NCBI GenBank assembly: GCA_027924645.1
Contig: BSBN01001752.1
Coordinates: 10,372,001 to 10,436,000, forward strand
Length of the DNA stretch: 64,000 nt
Direction: 5' to 3'
Origin: Cunninghamia lanceolata
Lineage: Eukaryota; Streptophyta; Pinopsida; Cupressales; Cupressaceae
In this document: piece after piece, positions 35,935-46,734 of the stretch
Numbering within the stretch: the stretch's first letter is position 1
Layout: each line of letters starts with the position of its first letter
Notes under the pieces: generated by a model
Told to the model about the DNA's origin: nothing
Databases searched by the model: none
The model's input: only the letters and a program-made list of their open reading frames with translations
Program-made: the position numbers and the translations under genes

Positions 35935-37264
35935 TAACAAGGGTCGTTGTACCTCATCATTTAATCATATTTCAGATGTCAAAATCCAGGGCTGTGTCCT
36001 AGGCTATCTGCAATTAGGGATTCTACAATTACTAGTTTTCTCTAGCTAATTCTAATGAATTTTACTAATTTAAAGAGGTTGATCTATCTACTTACTAAAT
36101 GAATTCAAAGAATGTTGGAAACAGAATTGAACAGTAAATTACTTAAAGCAAATCTATAAACTGCAACATGCATCTATCTATCAAAATCAATAAGTATTCT
36201 ATAAGCAAAATCTGAAACGACAAAACAGTGATACTAGCCTTCTGCCTTGGTGGTGAGAGTGGGCCCTTGCTCCACACCCTTAGGGTTGAAGACTACAGTA
36301 AGGAATCAACACAAAATAATAAGATCACAAATTAATTTAGTCCAATTCCATTTACTTTATATTCAGAGAAATATTCATATCCAAATGAGATTACAAAAAT
36401 TAGAATAATAAAATCACCTTTTTTTCCTACTTCTTCTGTAAGTATATATATAAAATTAGTGATGGGATATCACTTATCTTATCTATTAGTTCTTCTATGA
36501 GATGACATCTATCTCTTTATTATACTAGTTGTCTAACTATAGAAAATAACCATGCAATAAAAATAGATTGAGTGGAATAGAAGTCCACTCTAAATCTAAG
36601 TTTGAGTCTTAATAGATTTGGGCAGCGAGGCCCTAAAAATATGGATATTAAATCAGTTTCATCAGTAACTTATGTAAAAACTAAAAAGAGATAAAAAATC
36701 CTAGTAGTTAACTATAGATTGCCCTTAATCACTCAAGTGATGATTTGAGTAATATCAAGGGTATTACGATCTCTACTGAAAGTGTCTGACTGACAGCTGT
36801 GCTAGAAATTTTCTCTACTCAAAAGAGGCACCAGAGATGTATGTCTCTGTCTATAGCTCTGGAGATATAATTGTGGCCTTCTTGTTCAGCTCCAAAGATG
36901 CTCTAGGCTTCAATCCAGCTCCAAAGATGCTTTTCCTCTTTACTTCAAAACTTCTAATGTCATGGTATTCTAGTATTGTCTCCAAAGATCATTAGGACTA
37001 CCTCCAAAGATGCACAAAATTGCCAACCTAAACATTTATACCTTTTGATTCAAAAAGAGAAGTTTTTCTACATATTTCCATCAATTCCATGCACATTAGT
37101 CCTTTAATTAGAAATCATGATCTTAAGTAATTCATCTCCTATTAATCATTATTTAGAACAATCTTGCTAGCCTATTCAAGTACAGTCATCAAGAAGATGG
37201 AATTAGAAAGGAGAAAAAGAGAGGTAAAGAGATGTATTTCATGGGTGCTATCTGGCACTCATCA
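35935..37264 (-). repeat. Element F 3' LTR
   Basis: Pairs with 39670-40969 with many substitutions and a small insertion near 36900. It carries TATATATA near 36445 and a GGAGATATAAT block. Confidence 0.8.
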
Positions 37265-37404
37265 TCCCCGCATACCTAAGGTTTAGCAGGTCCTCTTGTT
37301 TCTCATAATCAAGACTTATTCTAGTGGAGTAGCCTGTCAGTCAAGCTATAATCTTGTGCATAGGTAGTCCAAGTGGTGCAATTGGTATTACTAATTCCCC
37401 TGTA

Positions 37405-39668
37405 CTAATCATCCTGTTTCAACCACTCTTGCAATTTCTCATCTTCCATATGCTTAGCCCAGATAGGGAGTGGTTCAATTATGAGAAGGGGCCTGAAACA
37501 CCCACCTATCCACTCTTGTTTATGCTTATCCATCATTTTGGATATTAACCTTGCCTTCCTCATAAATAATCTTAAGTTTGTAGGGGTTACCACCTCTCTC
37601 ATTTTCTGCTCTAAGGTCAGAATATTCCACCTTTTCTTTACTATTGCAAGCATTGGATTAGCTGAACTATTCATAAAAAGACCAAAATCAATGGAACACT
37701 CTTGCAGATTTTTTAGGTATAATGGAAAAATTTTGTTCTAACTTTCAGGGTGATAGACATATGCCCTGAATTAGACCTCAAAAGCATGAGGGTTTGGACA
37801 CTCCTTTCTGATGAAAAGATTTATTTCTGTATCCTTCTTGAGGTGAGCCTCCATTCGCTCATTCCAAATCTAATGATTCTTCATCATTGACATGAATGCT
37901 TTGAGGTGGCAATCCCTTAGAAAATAGTTAAGGATGAAGGTCATATATTCAACATAGAATCCATGCAAATATAATTCACACAAAATTTTTTTGTCTTCAT
38001 CAGAACTCCTTGTATAGGCTTCCATGAACCCTTCTGTTGTTTCTATGTTCTTAGGTAGATCATACAGGACTGAAGACAACTTTCTTTATAGGACCCTTTC
38101 TTGTAAAAACATAGCATAACTGGCACTTGGAGGTCTGCAAGATAAAATCTCAAAAGAAATGAAGGCTATCTGAATGACTCTTTCCTCCAAGGTTTCCACT
38201 CTTTTTGTCATGGCAGTAACTTCCTTTTGTAATTGTAGCATAGGCTTAGAAGCCTCATATTCTCTACATCTCCTTTCCCAATGAAATAGGGCCTTAGGAA
38301 TATCAATGGGGATTGGACCCACATATGGATCTATTTGTACTTCCTATTCACTAGTTGCCCCTGGGCTAGCCAACTCATGAATATATTCTTCTTGATCATC
38401 TATTTTGTTGTTGGCCCAAGTCAATTGTTTATCTTGGCTCTATACTTTCTCAATTAATGTTGCAATTACTATGAGACCATTGTCTCTAGCCTTGGTAAGA
38501 TCAGAAATACTTTGTACTACCTCTATCTCCTTTTCCTTGATGATTTTAGCTCTCTCAGTCTTCTGGGCTTCCAATTCTGCTTCCTTCTCCTGAATTATTT
38601 GGTCTTTGCTTTAGAGCTCTATTTGTAATTTTTCAATTACCTATTTTTGCTCCATCTCTATCTCCATTCTGACCTTCTTGAGGTCAGTGATAATAAAGTT
38701 TTCCACCCATATTAATCTCTTTAGATTATAAATTTCTTCTAACATTTGCTACTCTTTTGAAATCTCAATGTCCTCTTGATCAAAGGGGTGAGAGAAAGTT
38801 CCTATTTCTTCTTCTGTTTGTTACACATCATGATCTTCCATAACCATCTATCATGCACTATCAGCTGCACCCAATTTCTTTGTTTCATCTTTCCCTATAG
38901 CCTCCCTATCCTGAGGTTCTTCTTGGGTTTTCTCTGTTTATGTTGGCATTGATGAAGGCCTAGCTTTCTCCTCAGAAGTTCTGAAACCTAGAAGCACTTC
39001 AGCTAGGAGAGCAGTATCTTTCTCAATTTGGGAGAGATACCTTTTTCTTTTGCTTCTCTATAGTATAGGTGGGGCAAGTGCCTCCGAAGCAGGTGTCTCA
39101 TCCTCAGAATATGATGAAATAGTAAAAGTTTGCCTGTGTTCTATCTCCAGAGTAGGAGATTGTTCTAAAGTTGGACTTGAACCTAGATGGACAAATGGTT
39201 CTAGGGAAACTTCTCTCAGTCTTTTCTTTCTCACTAGAGGGATCTCATCAGAATCATGGGATGCTTCATCAGCCCAATAGTGTATTCTAGAGTCAGCTTT
39301 CTTTGGGGTTTTCTTTGCTTTCTACCCTGACCTCTCCCCTGTTAGTCCCTTAGGGGAAGATTCCTCAACCAAAGTCATTTTCCTCCTGTTGAGCGAGTCA
39401 TGCATGGAGTTTACTTAACAGGCTCTTTAACTTCTTTGCCTTTCTTCTTCCTATCAGAAATAGGGGCTATAGATGAAGTTGCCTCCAGTGAGGACTTCTT
39501 TCCTTTTTCAATAAATATAGAGGAGGTTGAAGGTTCTATCTCTTCTTCTTCCTGGGTAGAGGAACCCTCACCCTCTTCAAGTGCCCTCTCTGGCTCTCTG
39601 TCCTGGGGATTTTGTTCAAGAAATGTTTGCCATAATTCTTCCCCATCAACTTGAGATAGAAAGGGCAC
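37405..39668 (-). pseudogene. Unknown ORF of element F
   Basis: Minus strand from the 5' LTR edge: an acidic, Ser/Glu-rich N-terminus (EEEEIEPSTSSIFIEKGKK), a charged middle, a coiled coil (LQLQKEVTAMTKRVETLEER), then RSSDEDKKILCELYLHGFY and a C-terminal MRKARLISKMMDKHKQEW region. At least one frameshift (between 39411 and 38322) and stops near 38083, 37867, 37783 and 37405. No retroviral domain. The S-x2-D-x-K-I-L word resembles the conserved block of ORF2 in C/D (CSEADQKIL), which is too short to claim homology. Confidence 0.5.
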
Positions 39669-39669
39669 T

Positions 39670-40969
39670 TGAAGAGTTGTTGTACCTCATCATTTAATCA
39701 TATTTTAGATGTCAAAATCTAGGGTTGTGTCCTAGCCTATCTGCAATTAGGGATTCTATAGTTACTAGTTTTCTCTAGCTAATTCTAATGACTTTTACTA
39801 ATTTAAAGAGATTGATCTATCTACTTACTAAATGAATTCAAAGAATGTTAGAAACATAATTAAACAGTAAATTTCTTAAAGCAAATCTATAAACTACAAC
39901 ATGCATCTATCTATCAAAATCAGTAAGTATTCTATAAAGCAAAATTTGAAATGACAAAACAGTGGTACTAGCCTTCTACCTTGGTGGTGAGAGTGGGTCC
40001 TTGCTCCACACCCTTAGGGATGAAGACTACAGTAAGGAATAAGCACAAAAGAATAAGATCACAACTTAATTCAATCCAATTCCATTCGCTTTGTATTCAA
40101 AGAAATATTGATATCCAAATGAAATTACATAAATCAGAATAATAAAATCACCTTTTTTTCCTGCTTCTTCTATAAGTATATATATATAATTAGTGATGGG
40201 ATATCACTTTTCTTAGCTACCAATTCTTCTATGAGATGACATCCATCTCTTTATTATACTAGCTATCTAACTACGGAAAATAACCATGTAGTAAAAATAG
40301 ATTGAGTGGAATAGAAGTCCACTCTGAATCTAAGTTTGAGTCTTAATACATTTGGGTAGCGAGGCCCTAAAAATATGGATATTAAATCAGTTTCATCAGT
40401 AACTTATGCAAAAACTAAAAAAGAGATAAAAACTCCTAGTAGTTAACTATAGTTTGCCCTTAATCACTCAGGTGATGATTTGAGTAATATCAGGGTATTA
40501 TGATCTCTATTGAAAGTGTCTGACCGACAGTTGTGCCAGAAATCTGCTCTGCTCAAAAGGGGCCACGGAGATGTATGTCTCTATCTGCAGCTCTGGAGAT
40601 ATAATTGTGGCCTTCTTGTTTAACTCTAGAGATGCTTTTCCTCTTTACTTCAAAACTTCTGATGTCATGGTATTCTGGTATTGTCTCTGGAGATCATTAG
40701 GACTACCTCTAGAGATGCATAAAATTGCCAACTCAAACATTTATACCTGTTGATTCAAAAAGAGAAGTTTTTTTGCATATTTCCATCAATTCCATGCACA
40801 TTAGTCCTTTAATTAGAAATCATGATCTTAAGTAATTCATCTCCTATTAATCATTTTTTAGAACAATCTTGTTATCCTATTCAGGTGCAGTCATTAAGAA
40901 GATGGAATCAAAAATGAGAAAAAGAGAGGTAAAGAGATGTATTTCATGGGTGCTATATGGCACTCATCA
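39670..40969 (-). repeat. Element F 5' LTR
   Basis: Second copy of the 1.3-kb repeat, ending CTCATCA on the plus strand. No typical tRNA-complementary site is obvious just inside it on the minus strand. Confidence 0.8.
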
Positions 40970-42425
40970 GTACCCACCTACACCAGTGCCTATTGTGGTG
41001 GTGCCTGCTATTGTGGTACCTACTATTATGGCACATGTCCTTGTACCTACTATGGTACATGTCCCTATACAAGTGCCTATGCCTACTGCTATGGAGCCTG
41101 CCCTACCTATCCTAGCACCTGAATCTGAGGGGCTTGCCCTCCTCCTATTGCCTGCCCTGTATCTACTACAGCCAATACAACAATCCCATCACCATCATCG
41201 ATAGATACCTCCTCCATGACGTACTCTACCATAACCCCATCTCCCTCTTCTCCCTCCTCAATCCCTACCTCCACTATCAAATATAGCTTTGTTGTTGAAT
41301 CAGTCAAATAAATAGGCCTCCATAGCTTCCACCATCAGTCGTAGGCTAAGGTCATCCCCACATCAACTATGTCACTACCCAAGTCTAATTGTACTAGATG
41401 TAGTCCTGCCTAATCTAATAAGGCCACCTGTGGTTGAGTCTACGCAGGCCATCCTGGTATATCCTGAGGCGTCTGAGCAAAAATAGCCATCACCTGGTGC
41501 AAATCCTAAATTTGCCCAAACTGTCACATCACTCGCAACAAAATATACCTATCTATTGTATGGTCTCCTTACCCCATCAAATATTGAGGCTAGAATGTGA
41601 AAGCCATATGGATATGGTCATCAGCCCATGCCTCAACACCTATATATGGTCACCAAATAATCATATCTAGATCGTCATGTTGTCACCGCCAGTACTGTAA
41701 CTATCCCATGTGTGCATGCACCACAGGTAGCCTATATAGAAACATAAATGCCTCAAAATACCCCCTATAACAAGATGAAGCAAGCCTCATAATCCTAATA
41801 TGTTCCCATGCCCATACATGGAGTAGCGTCACCCCAACTGACAAATCCTTATCCAAATGATAGATTACCAAATGCATCTCGTGATACAACTGGGCTAATA
41901 AGCATGGGCCCCATGCAAACACTATGTCCCAAGTGATCATATCCTTGATCACCCTCCCCTAGCCAACTGTAAAACCCTATGATCACAGATCTAGAAGCAA
42001 TATCCCTCAAACTAGTGCACACACATATAGAGTAAACTGATCCACCCTAGCTAACAGAGTCTATCTATATTGCATCTATCGTCAGGCCTAGGCATATATG
42101 AGATGAATAGGCACAAATACCCTATCCAAAGTTGCCACTCCTGATCGCACATCATATATAGCTTACTCTCCATGTATGGGGATCCTAAGGATCCTCCATA
42201 CATCCTCTGGGGTGATCATGATCTCACTTGTAGGTACAGTAAAAAGGAGCATGTCTCACTCCTCCACCTCTCCACTAGGGGTGAAATCATCACCCTATGA
42301 GCCTGTATCTGGGGCATCTCAGAGATCATCTGAAGCCCTATCCTCCCTAGCAGCCAGGCTAGATCTTCCTAGTCAAATTGAACTCAGTGCTTCCATGACT
42401 GCAAGATCCTGCCTAGAATCTGCAT
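40970..42425 (-). pseudogene. Antisense PMD ORF of element B, N-terminal part
   Basis: Minus strand from the ATG 42423-42425. PMD signature: PLVERWRSETCSFLL, then EIMITPEDVWRILRIPIHGE, then ITWDIVFAWGPCLLA and YHEMHLVIYHLDKDLS. It is closer to the canonical family than the A copy at LVERWR-ET. The C-terminal half has many stops. Element F inserted at 40970 splits it from its tail at 35114-35934. Confidence 0.75.
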
Positions 42426-42459
42426 CCAAAAATCACCAAAAAATTAGCTCTTTTCCTCA

Positions 42460-42930
42460 AAATAGCACTATGGCGCTAATTCATAACCTTATGGCCCCAA
42501 TCCAGAGCTTGGCGCTAATCCATAGCCACATCGTACCACTTTAAGAGATGGTGCTAATTCCTCACCCTTTGGTGCTAAACCAGAGTCACATGCCACTAAA
42601 CCACCATTTCATCTAAATTTTTCCAAATCCCCAGCACTAATCCAAAGCTTAGTGCTAAACCCCATCTTTATGACACTAATTGAGAACTTAGCGCTAAAGT
42701 GCCAATGGATGGTGCTAAACCAAAAAACCCTAAATTTTTGGTGCTAAACCAGAGATTAGTGTTAAAACCTTCCCAGATGGTGCTAAACTATCCAAATTGA
42801 CCTTTTTACCCATGGTGTTAAATGAGATGATGGCACCAAAACTTGGACAGATGGCACTAAACCACCCAAAAAACCCATTTTTCCCAAGGCACTGATCCCG
42901 AGGATCACACCAATCTGCATCCTAATGGCA
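42460..42930. repeat. Array of GGTGCTAA motifs (element B)
   Basis: TGGCGCTAAT, GGTGCTAAACC and TAGTGCTAAACC recur many times just upstream of the antisense PMD ORF, as in A (22400-22870). Confidence 0.6.
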
Positions 42931-43463
42931 CCACACAGCTATGTAATGGCAACATTCTACCTAACTACCCATTTCCTGAGCCCATAAACTACCTGAAACC
43001 CAAAATCATGAAGCTAGAATTGACTAACATACCTGTCTGTCCGCCTCTGTCAATCTGCCATAATCACGTACCCTCTTGGATCGGTGTCAGAATTAGGGGA
43101 ATGTCAGATGCACCATGTCTCCTTCTCTTCTCTCATCCAATAAGCTTAGAGTGTGCAAATGTGGCACTTTGGGCCCACACTTTCTATATATAGCTGCCAT
43201 GTCATACCCCCATACACCTTTTTATCTCCTTAGGTCACAAAATGTAATCTTTTTCATTCGTTTTTCTTCCTATCCACCTAATTTTCATCCTCTATCTGTT
43301 TTTCACCACTATTTCCTCCTTTCAAGAGTTCACTCAAAAAAAATTAATATTTTCACCTGACCTCTCGAGCAGACATCCCTCATCCATTTTACTCCTTCCT
43401 GGCAGCTGGGGTAAAAATTCTTTGACTTGACACCATTTCCCTATTAGGTCATGATGCCACATC
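42931..43463. other. PMD-to-LTR spacer of element B
   Basis: Collinear with 22871-23369. TATATATA near 43186 reads as a TATA box on the minus strand and could serve the antisense ORF. Non-coding otherwise. Confidence 0.45.
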
Positions 43464-43476
43464 AAAGAGGGGCAAA
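43464..43476 (+). other. Polypurine tract of element B
   Basis: AAAGAGGGGCAAA before TGTAGACACC, identical to the tract in A. Confidence 0.9.
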
Positions 43477-44676
43477 TGTAGACACCTAAAATGTCTTAAC
43501 CCTTCAACCACCCTTAGACTATCAGCCGCATCACTAATTTCCCTTCCAATTAATTAATTATCCTACCTTGCCTCTAAATCATCCATCTCTCTCTTATCAA
43601 TTTACCCTTAAAACTGAATTAATTAAATTAATTAAGCACACCTTACAACATTGCCCCAATTAATTAAATAAATATGATAAATATTTATTTGATTAATTTG
43701 TACTTTTCCCTAAACCTGATTAATTAGGTAAATCCTATTTATCTAATTAATCTACCATACTAATCAGCCTACACCTAGCCTAGTTGATTAAATAGCCAAT
43801 ATTAATTAGCTATCCTAGCCTACCTAGCCCCTAGACCTGGATTAATTAAATAAATAATTATTTAATTAATCCTAAACCTTGTTTAATCCATTCACTAATT
43901 TTTTCTAGCCATATTAATTAATTTAATCACCCTGATTAATTTGGTCAAAACATCATTAACCCATTCTTCCACAACCAACAAATTCAAAATTCAAAAATAT
44001 TCCCATGGGTCACATGACCCTTCCACCTCACCTTTCTATTTCCATGCCAAGCTCTTCTCTATGCCATGAGCTCACACATGTGGATTCTAAAAATGCCCAT
44101 GTGTCACATGTCTCTCACAACTCCACATAAAATGGAATTAAAAATTCCACATCCCCCCAAGGAAATAATTTTTTATTTCCTCATGTGTCCTCATCACATT
44201 TAATGCAAAGCCTTCCCCAAAAATGAATTTTAAATTCATTTTTATTCCTAGCCGTCCATTTTTGTGGATGAGATCTTAGCCTTTGATCTCATCCTTCATC
44301 CTCCACCATTGATCTCAACTTTTAATCTCCACCATTGGATCAATCTCCCCTAAATTTGCCTATAAATACAAGCCTCCACAAGCCATTTTTACATCTAATT
44401 TTAGAGCAAGCTTATCATGCCAAAATCCCTCCAAATCTTTCATCCTCTTAGCTAAGTTAGGCTGGATTTTGTGTTGAATTTGAAGAGCATTTCATATTAA
44501 GAAGTATAGTTGGGTAAATCTAAGGAGAATTGGGTGCTTCTCCTTCCACCTTATCAAGGAGTGAGGAGGCTTCAAGTTTGAGGTATAAATTTGTTGTTTT
44601 ACTTCTATTTCATATGTTTTAATGCACTTGAGTTTCCCTCATCTTCAATGTTATTCCTTGAGTCTTGCTAAACACA
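43477..44676 (+). repeat. 3' LTR of element B
   Basis: TGTAGACACC start and CTAAACACA end. It contains TATAAATA (44361-44368) and a 15-bp-arm inverted repeat with a 4-base loop at 43839-43872. The AT-rich first half and the TATA region align with the LTR of A. Confidence 0.82.
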
Positions 44677-44775
44677 AAATTATCATCCATATAAACACCA
44701 AAAAACACATTAGTACCCCTACAAAACTTAATCGTATAGCCTCTTTTTGTCAATTTCTTGTCAAGTAATTCTCAA
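44677..44775 (-). pseudogene. Relict copia RT fragment
   Basis: On the minus strand a short stretch reads LDKKLTKRGYTIKF and then FFGVYMDDNFV, which resembles copia RT around the catalytic Y(V/M)DD. Only about 30 codons are recognisable. It is the DNA next to the end of element B and may be the target into which B inserted. Confidence 0.4.
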
Positions 44776-45210
44776 ATTAGATTTTAGTACCAAGATAACT
44801 ATAGTCTTCCCAATAATTTTGCAAATGTTTGTCTTGTCTTAATCTTTTCTTATAACACTTTTGTAGGGGTAGAGTATTGTGATCATTAATAATCCTAACC
44901 AAACAAATGATCACCTTACAAGAACAACATGCAAGAAAAAGAAAATGATGAAGTTCCTAATCAATGGTGGATATAGTTAAGGCACGGTATCTAGACAAAC
45001 AAGCATAAAAAATGGTCAAGTCAATCACAAACCCTACTAAGGGAGGACTCAAGTGTAAATGATGGTATTCCTAAGTGGAAAATCCAAGTATAAACTCCAT
45101 CATGCATATTTTTAAAGTGACAAAGAGTTGGGAAAAGTGTACCTAGAAGGAAAGAGCTAAAATAGTTAACCTGTTGGTGGCATTTTGAAGTGGCTTAGCC
45201 ACATAAGAAT
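44776..45210. other. AT-rich DNA left of copia element G
   Basis: No coding signal or repeat recognised. It ends in AGAAT, the target duplication of element G. Confidence 0.5.
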
Positions 45211-46734
45211 TGTTGCAAGTATGTGCCTAACCAGTGTTGTCATTGATGTTAACACATCTATGGTGTCATTGGTGTCAATTGTGCTCTTGTTTTGATGCTT
45301 TCTTGTAATAAGTTAGATGCTCTGCATTGGCCTATACAAATGTTGATGATAATGAATAAGTATTCTTGATACTGAATTTCCAAGTGCTTTTGAGAAAATT
45401 TGCCCCTCCAGTGGAAATAGTGTATTGAAGAGTTTCTTTGTTTATAGCAAAACAGTCCAATAGATTGCTCTACATTTCTTGTAGAATAAATATCTTTGTA
45501 TGTAGATTGGACGTTAGTTAGAGACATGTCTAAAGATGCTATGTTCCAAGTCTGAGCCTCCGGTATGAAGATTTGAGTGAGTTATGTTCACCAGAGTGAA
45601 AACTATTTTTTCTATATATTTGATGGTGACAAGGAGAATGTATTATGCTTCACATTCCTCTGCATTTGAGTATTTCAGTCTGCGGTTCTGGAATCTAGCT
45701 TGAAATGATGATAAGTACCTTCAACTCCAATGACTCATAATTTGGTCATTCACAAGCAATCCTTTCTATATGATAGTGGATAATAGTTATGTTCAATTGT
45801 TCCTGATTGAAGAATCTTATTGACAAAGTGTTTAGAGGTTGTGCAGATGTTCTTGGTGATTACAATGTGCTTGTGGATGTCTACTGATCATGTTCCTACC
45901 TTTGGATTGGTTCGCAGAGAGAAATTTGGATCATGGATGAAGACTGTTCTTAGAAGACTTAGTGTTAACACCAGTCTTAGCCAACTTGGTTGTTTCCACT
46001 ACTTGCAGAGATGCATTGAAGATTGAGGAAGCATGTTGTGGCGTGGAAGATTGCATTTGAGTCCTAGCTAAGGTATAACATGATCCGCATACATATTTTC
46101 CTTAGCTAATTTTGTTTAGGTCTAGACCTATTTCTATCTATGTTTGTAATGCCAACCTTGGAGATTGTTCCAATGGTTGACGAATGTAATGCCGACCTTG
46201 ATGTACATTCCAAGGTTGATGAATTGTATAAAAACATGTAATGAAGTTGCAAAAAAGATGTCCTTGTGTGAAAATGTGAAGATAAGTAAAAGGTGTAAGA
46301 AGAGCATAACAGAGGACTTATATTATGCTTCAATGGAATTGAACCCAGGCATGGAGTAGATGCTATTAAATCAATTCACCAACCCTTGGTAGTGAGCCAC
46401 CACTTGGTAGTGAGTCGATCTTGGCAGTGAGCCAATCTTGGCAATGAGCCCTAACTTTTGCAGTGACCATTTTGGGTAGTGAGACCTAAGGCAGTGAGCC
46501 TCTATTTTTCGGTATTGTTATAACATATTTATTTTGGTGGGCTAACATCCACTGTGGTTTTCCCTTTTAGGGTTTTCCACATAAAAAATCTGGTCTCTCA
46601 TGTGTTGGATGTGTTACTGTGTTGAGTTTCTTATTTCTTGCTTTCATGGTTAAATCTTAATAATAGTGATTGAACATTTGAAGTGTTGATATTCATAAGT
46701 AGTTAAAGTTTTTGAGACAACTGATTCACCCCCC
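45211..46734 (+). repeat. 5' LTR of element G, first part
   Basis: Aligned with 60204-61727. Contains several GGTAGTGAGCC/GGCAGTGAGCC units (46385-46500), and GGGTTTTCCACATAAAAAA. It breaks at a C-run where element I inserted; the last 32 bases are at 55730-55761. Confidence 0.92.

Larger units (their letters stand above)
35935..40969 (-). mobile_element. LTR element F inside the PMD ORF of element B
   Basis: Direct repeats 35935-37264 and 39670-40969 (about 1.3 kb) begin TGATGAGTGCC on the minus strand. GTACC at 35930-35934 and 40970-40974 is an exact 5-bp target duplication. The exact left LTR edge is less certain because the last bases differ between the copies (CTTGTTA against CTTCA). 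A GCGGGGA purine run precedes the 3' LTR on the minus strand. The 2.4-kb interior has one decayed unknown ORF and no gag-pol motifs. Confidence 0.75.
27598..44676 (+). mobile_element. Tat-like Ty3/gypsy retrotransposon B (5' part missing)
   Basis: Same family as A, entering at the gag-protease junction just after element D. It carries protease, RT, RNase H, second RNase H, integrase, an antisense PMD-like ORF, a PPT and a 1200-bp 3' LTR. Element F interrupts it at 35935-40969. B is the oldest container of the nest on its left side. The true 5' LTR and gag start should lie left of the window if the nesting is right. Confidence 0.85.
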
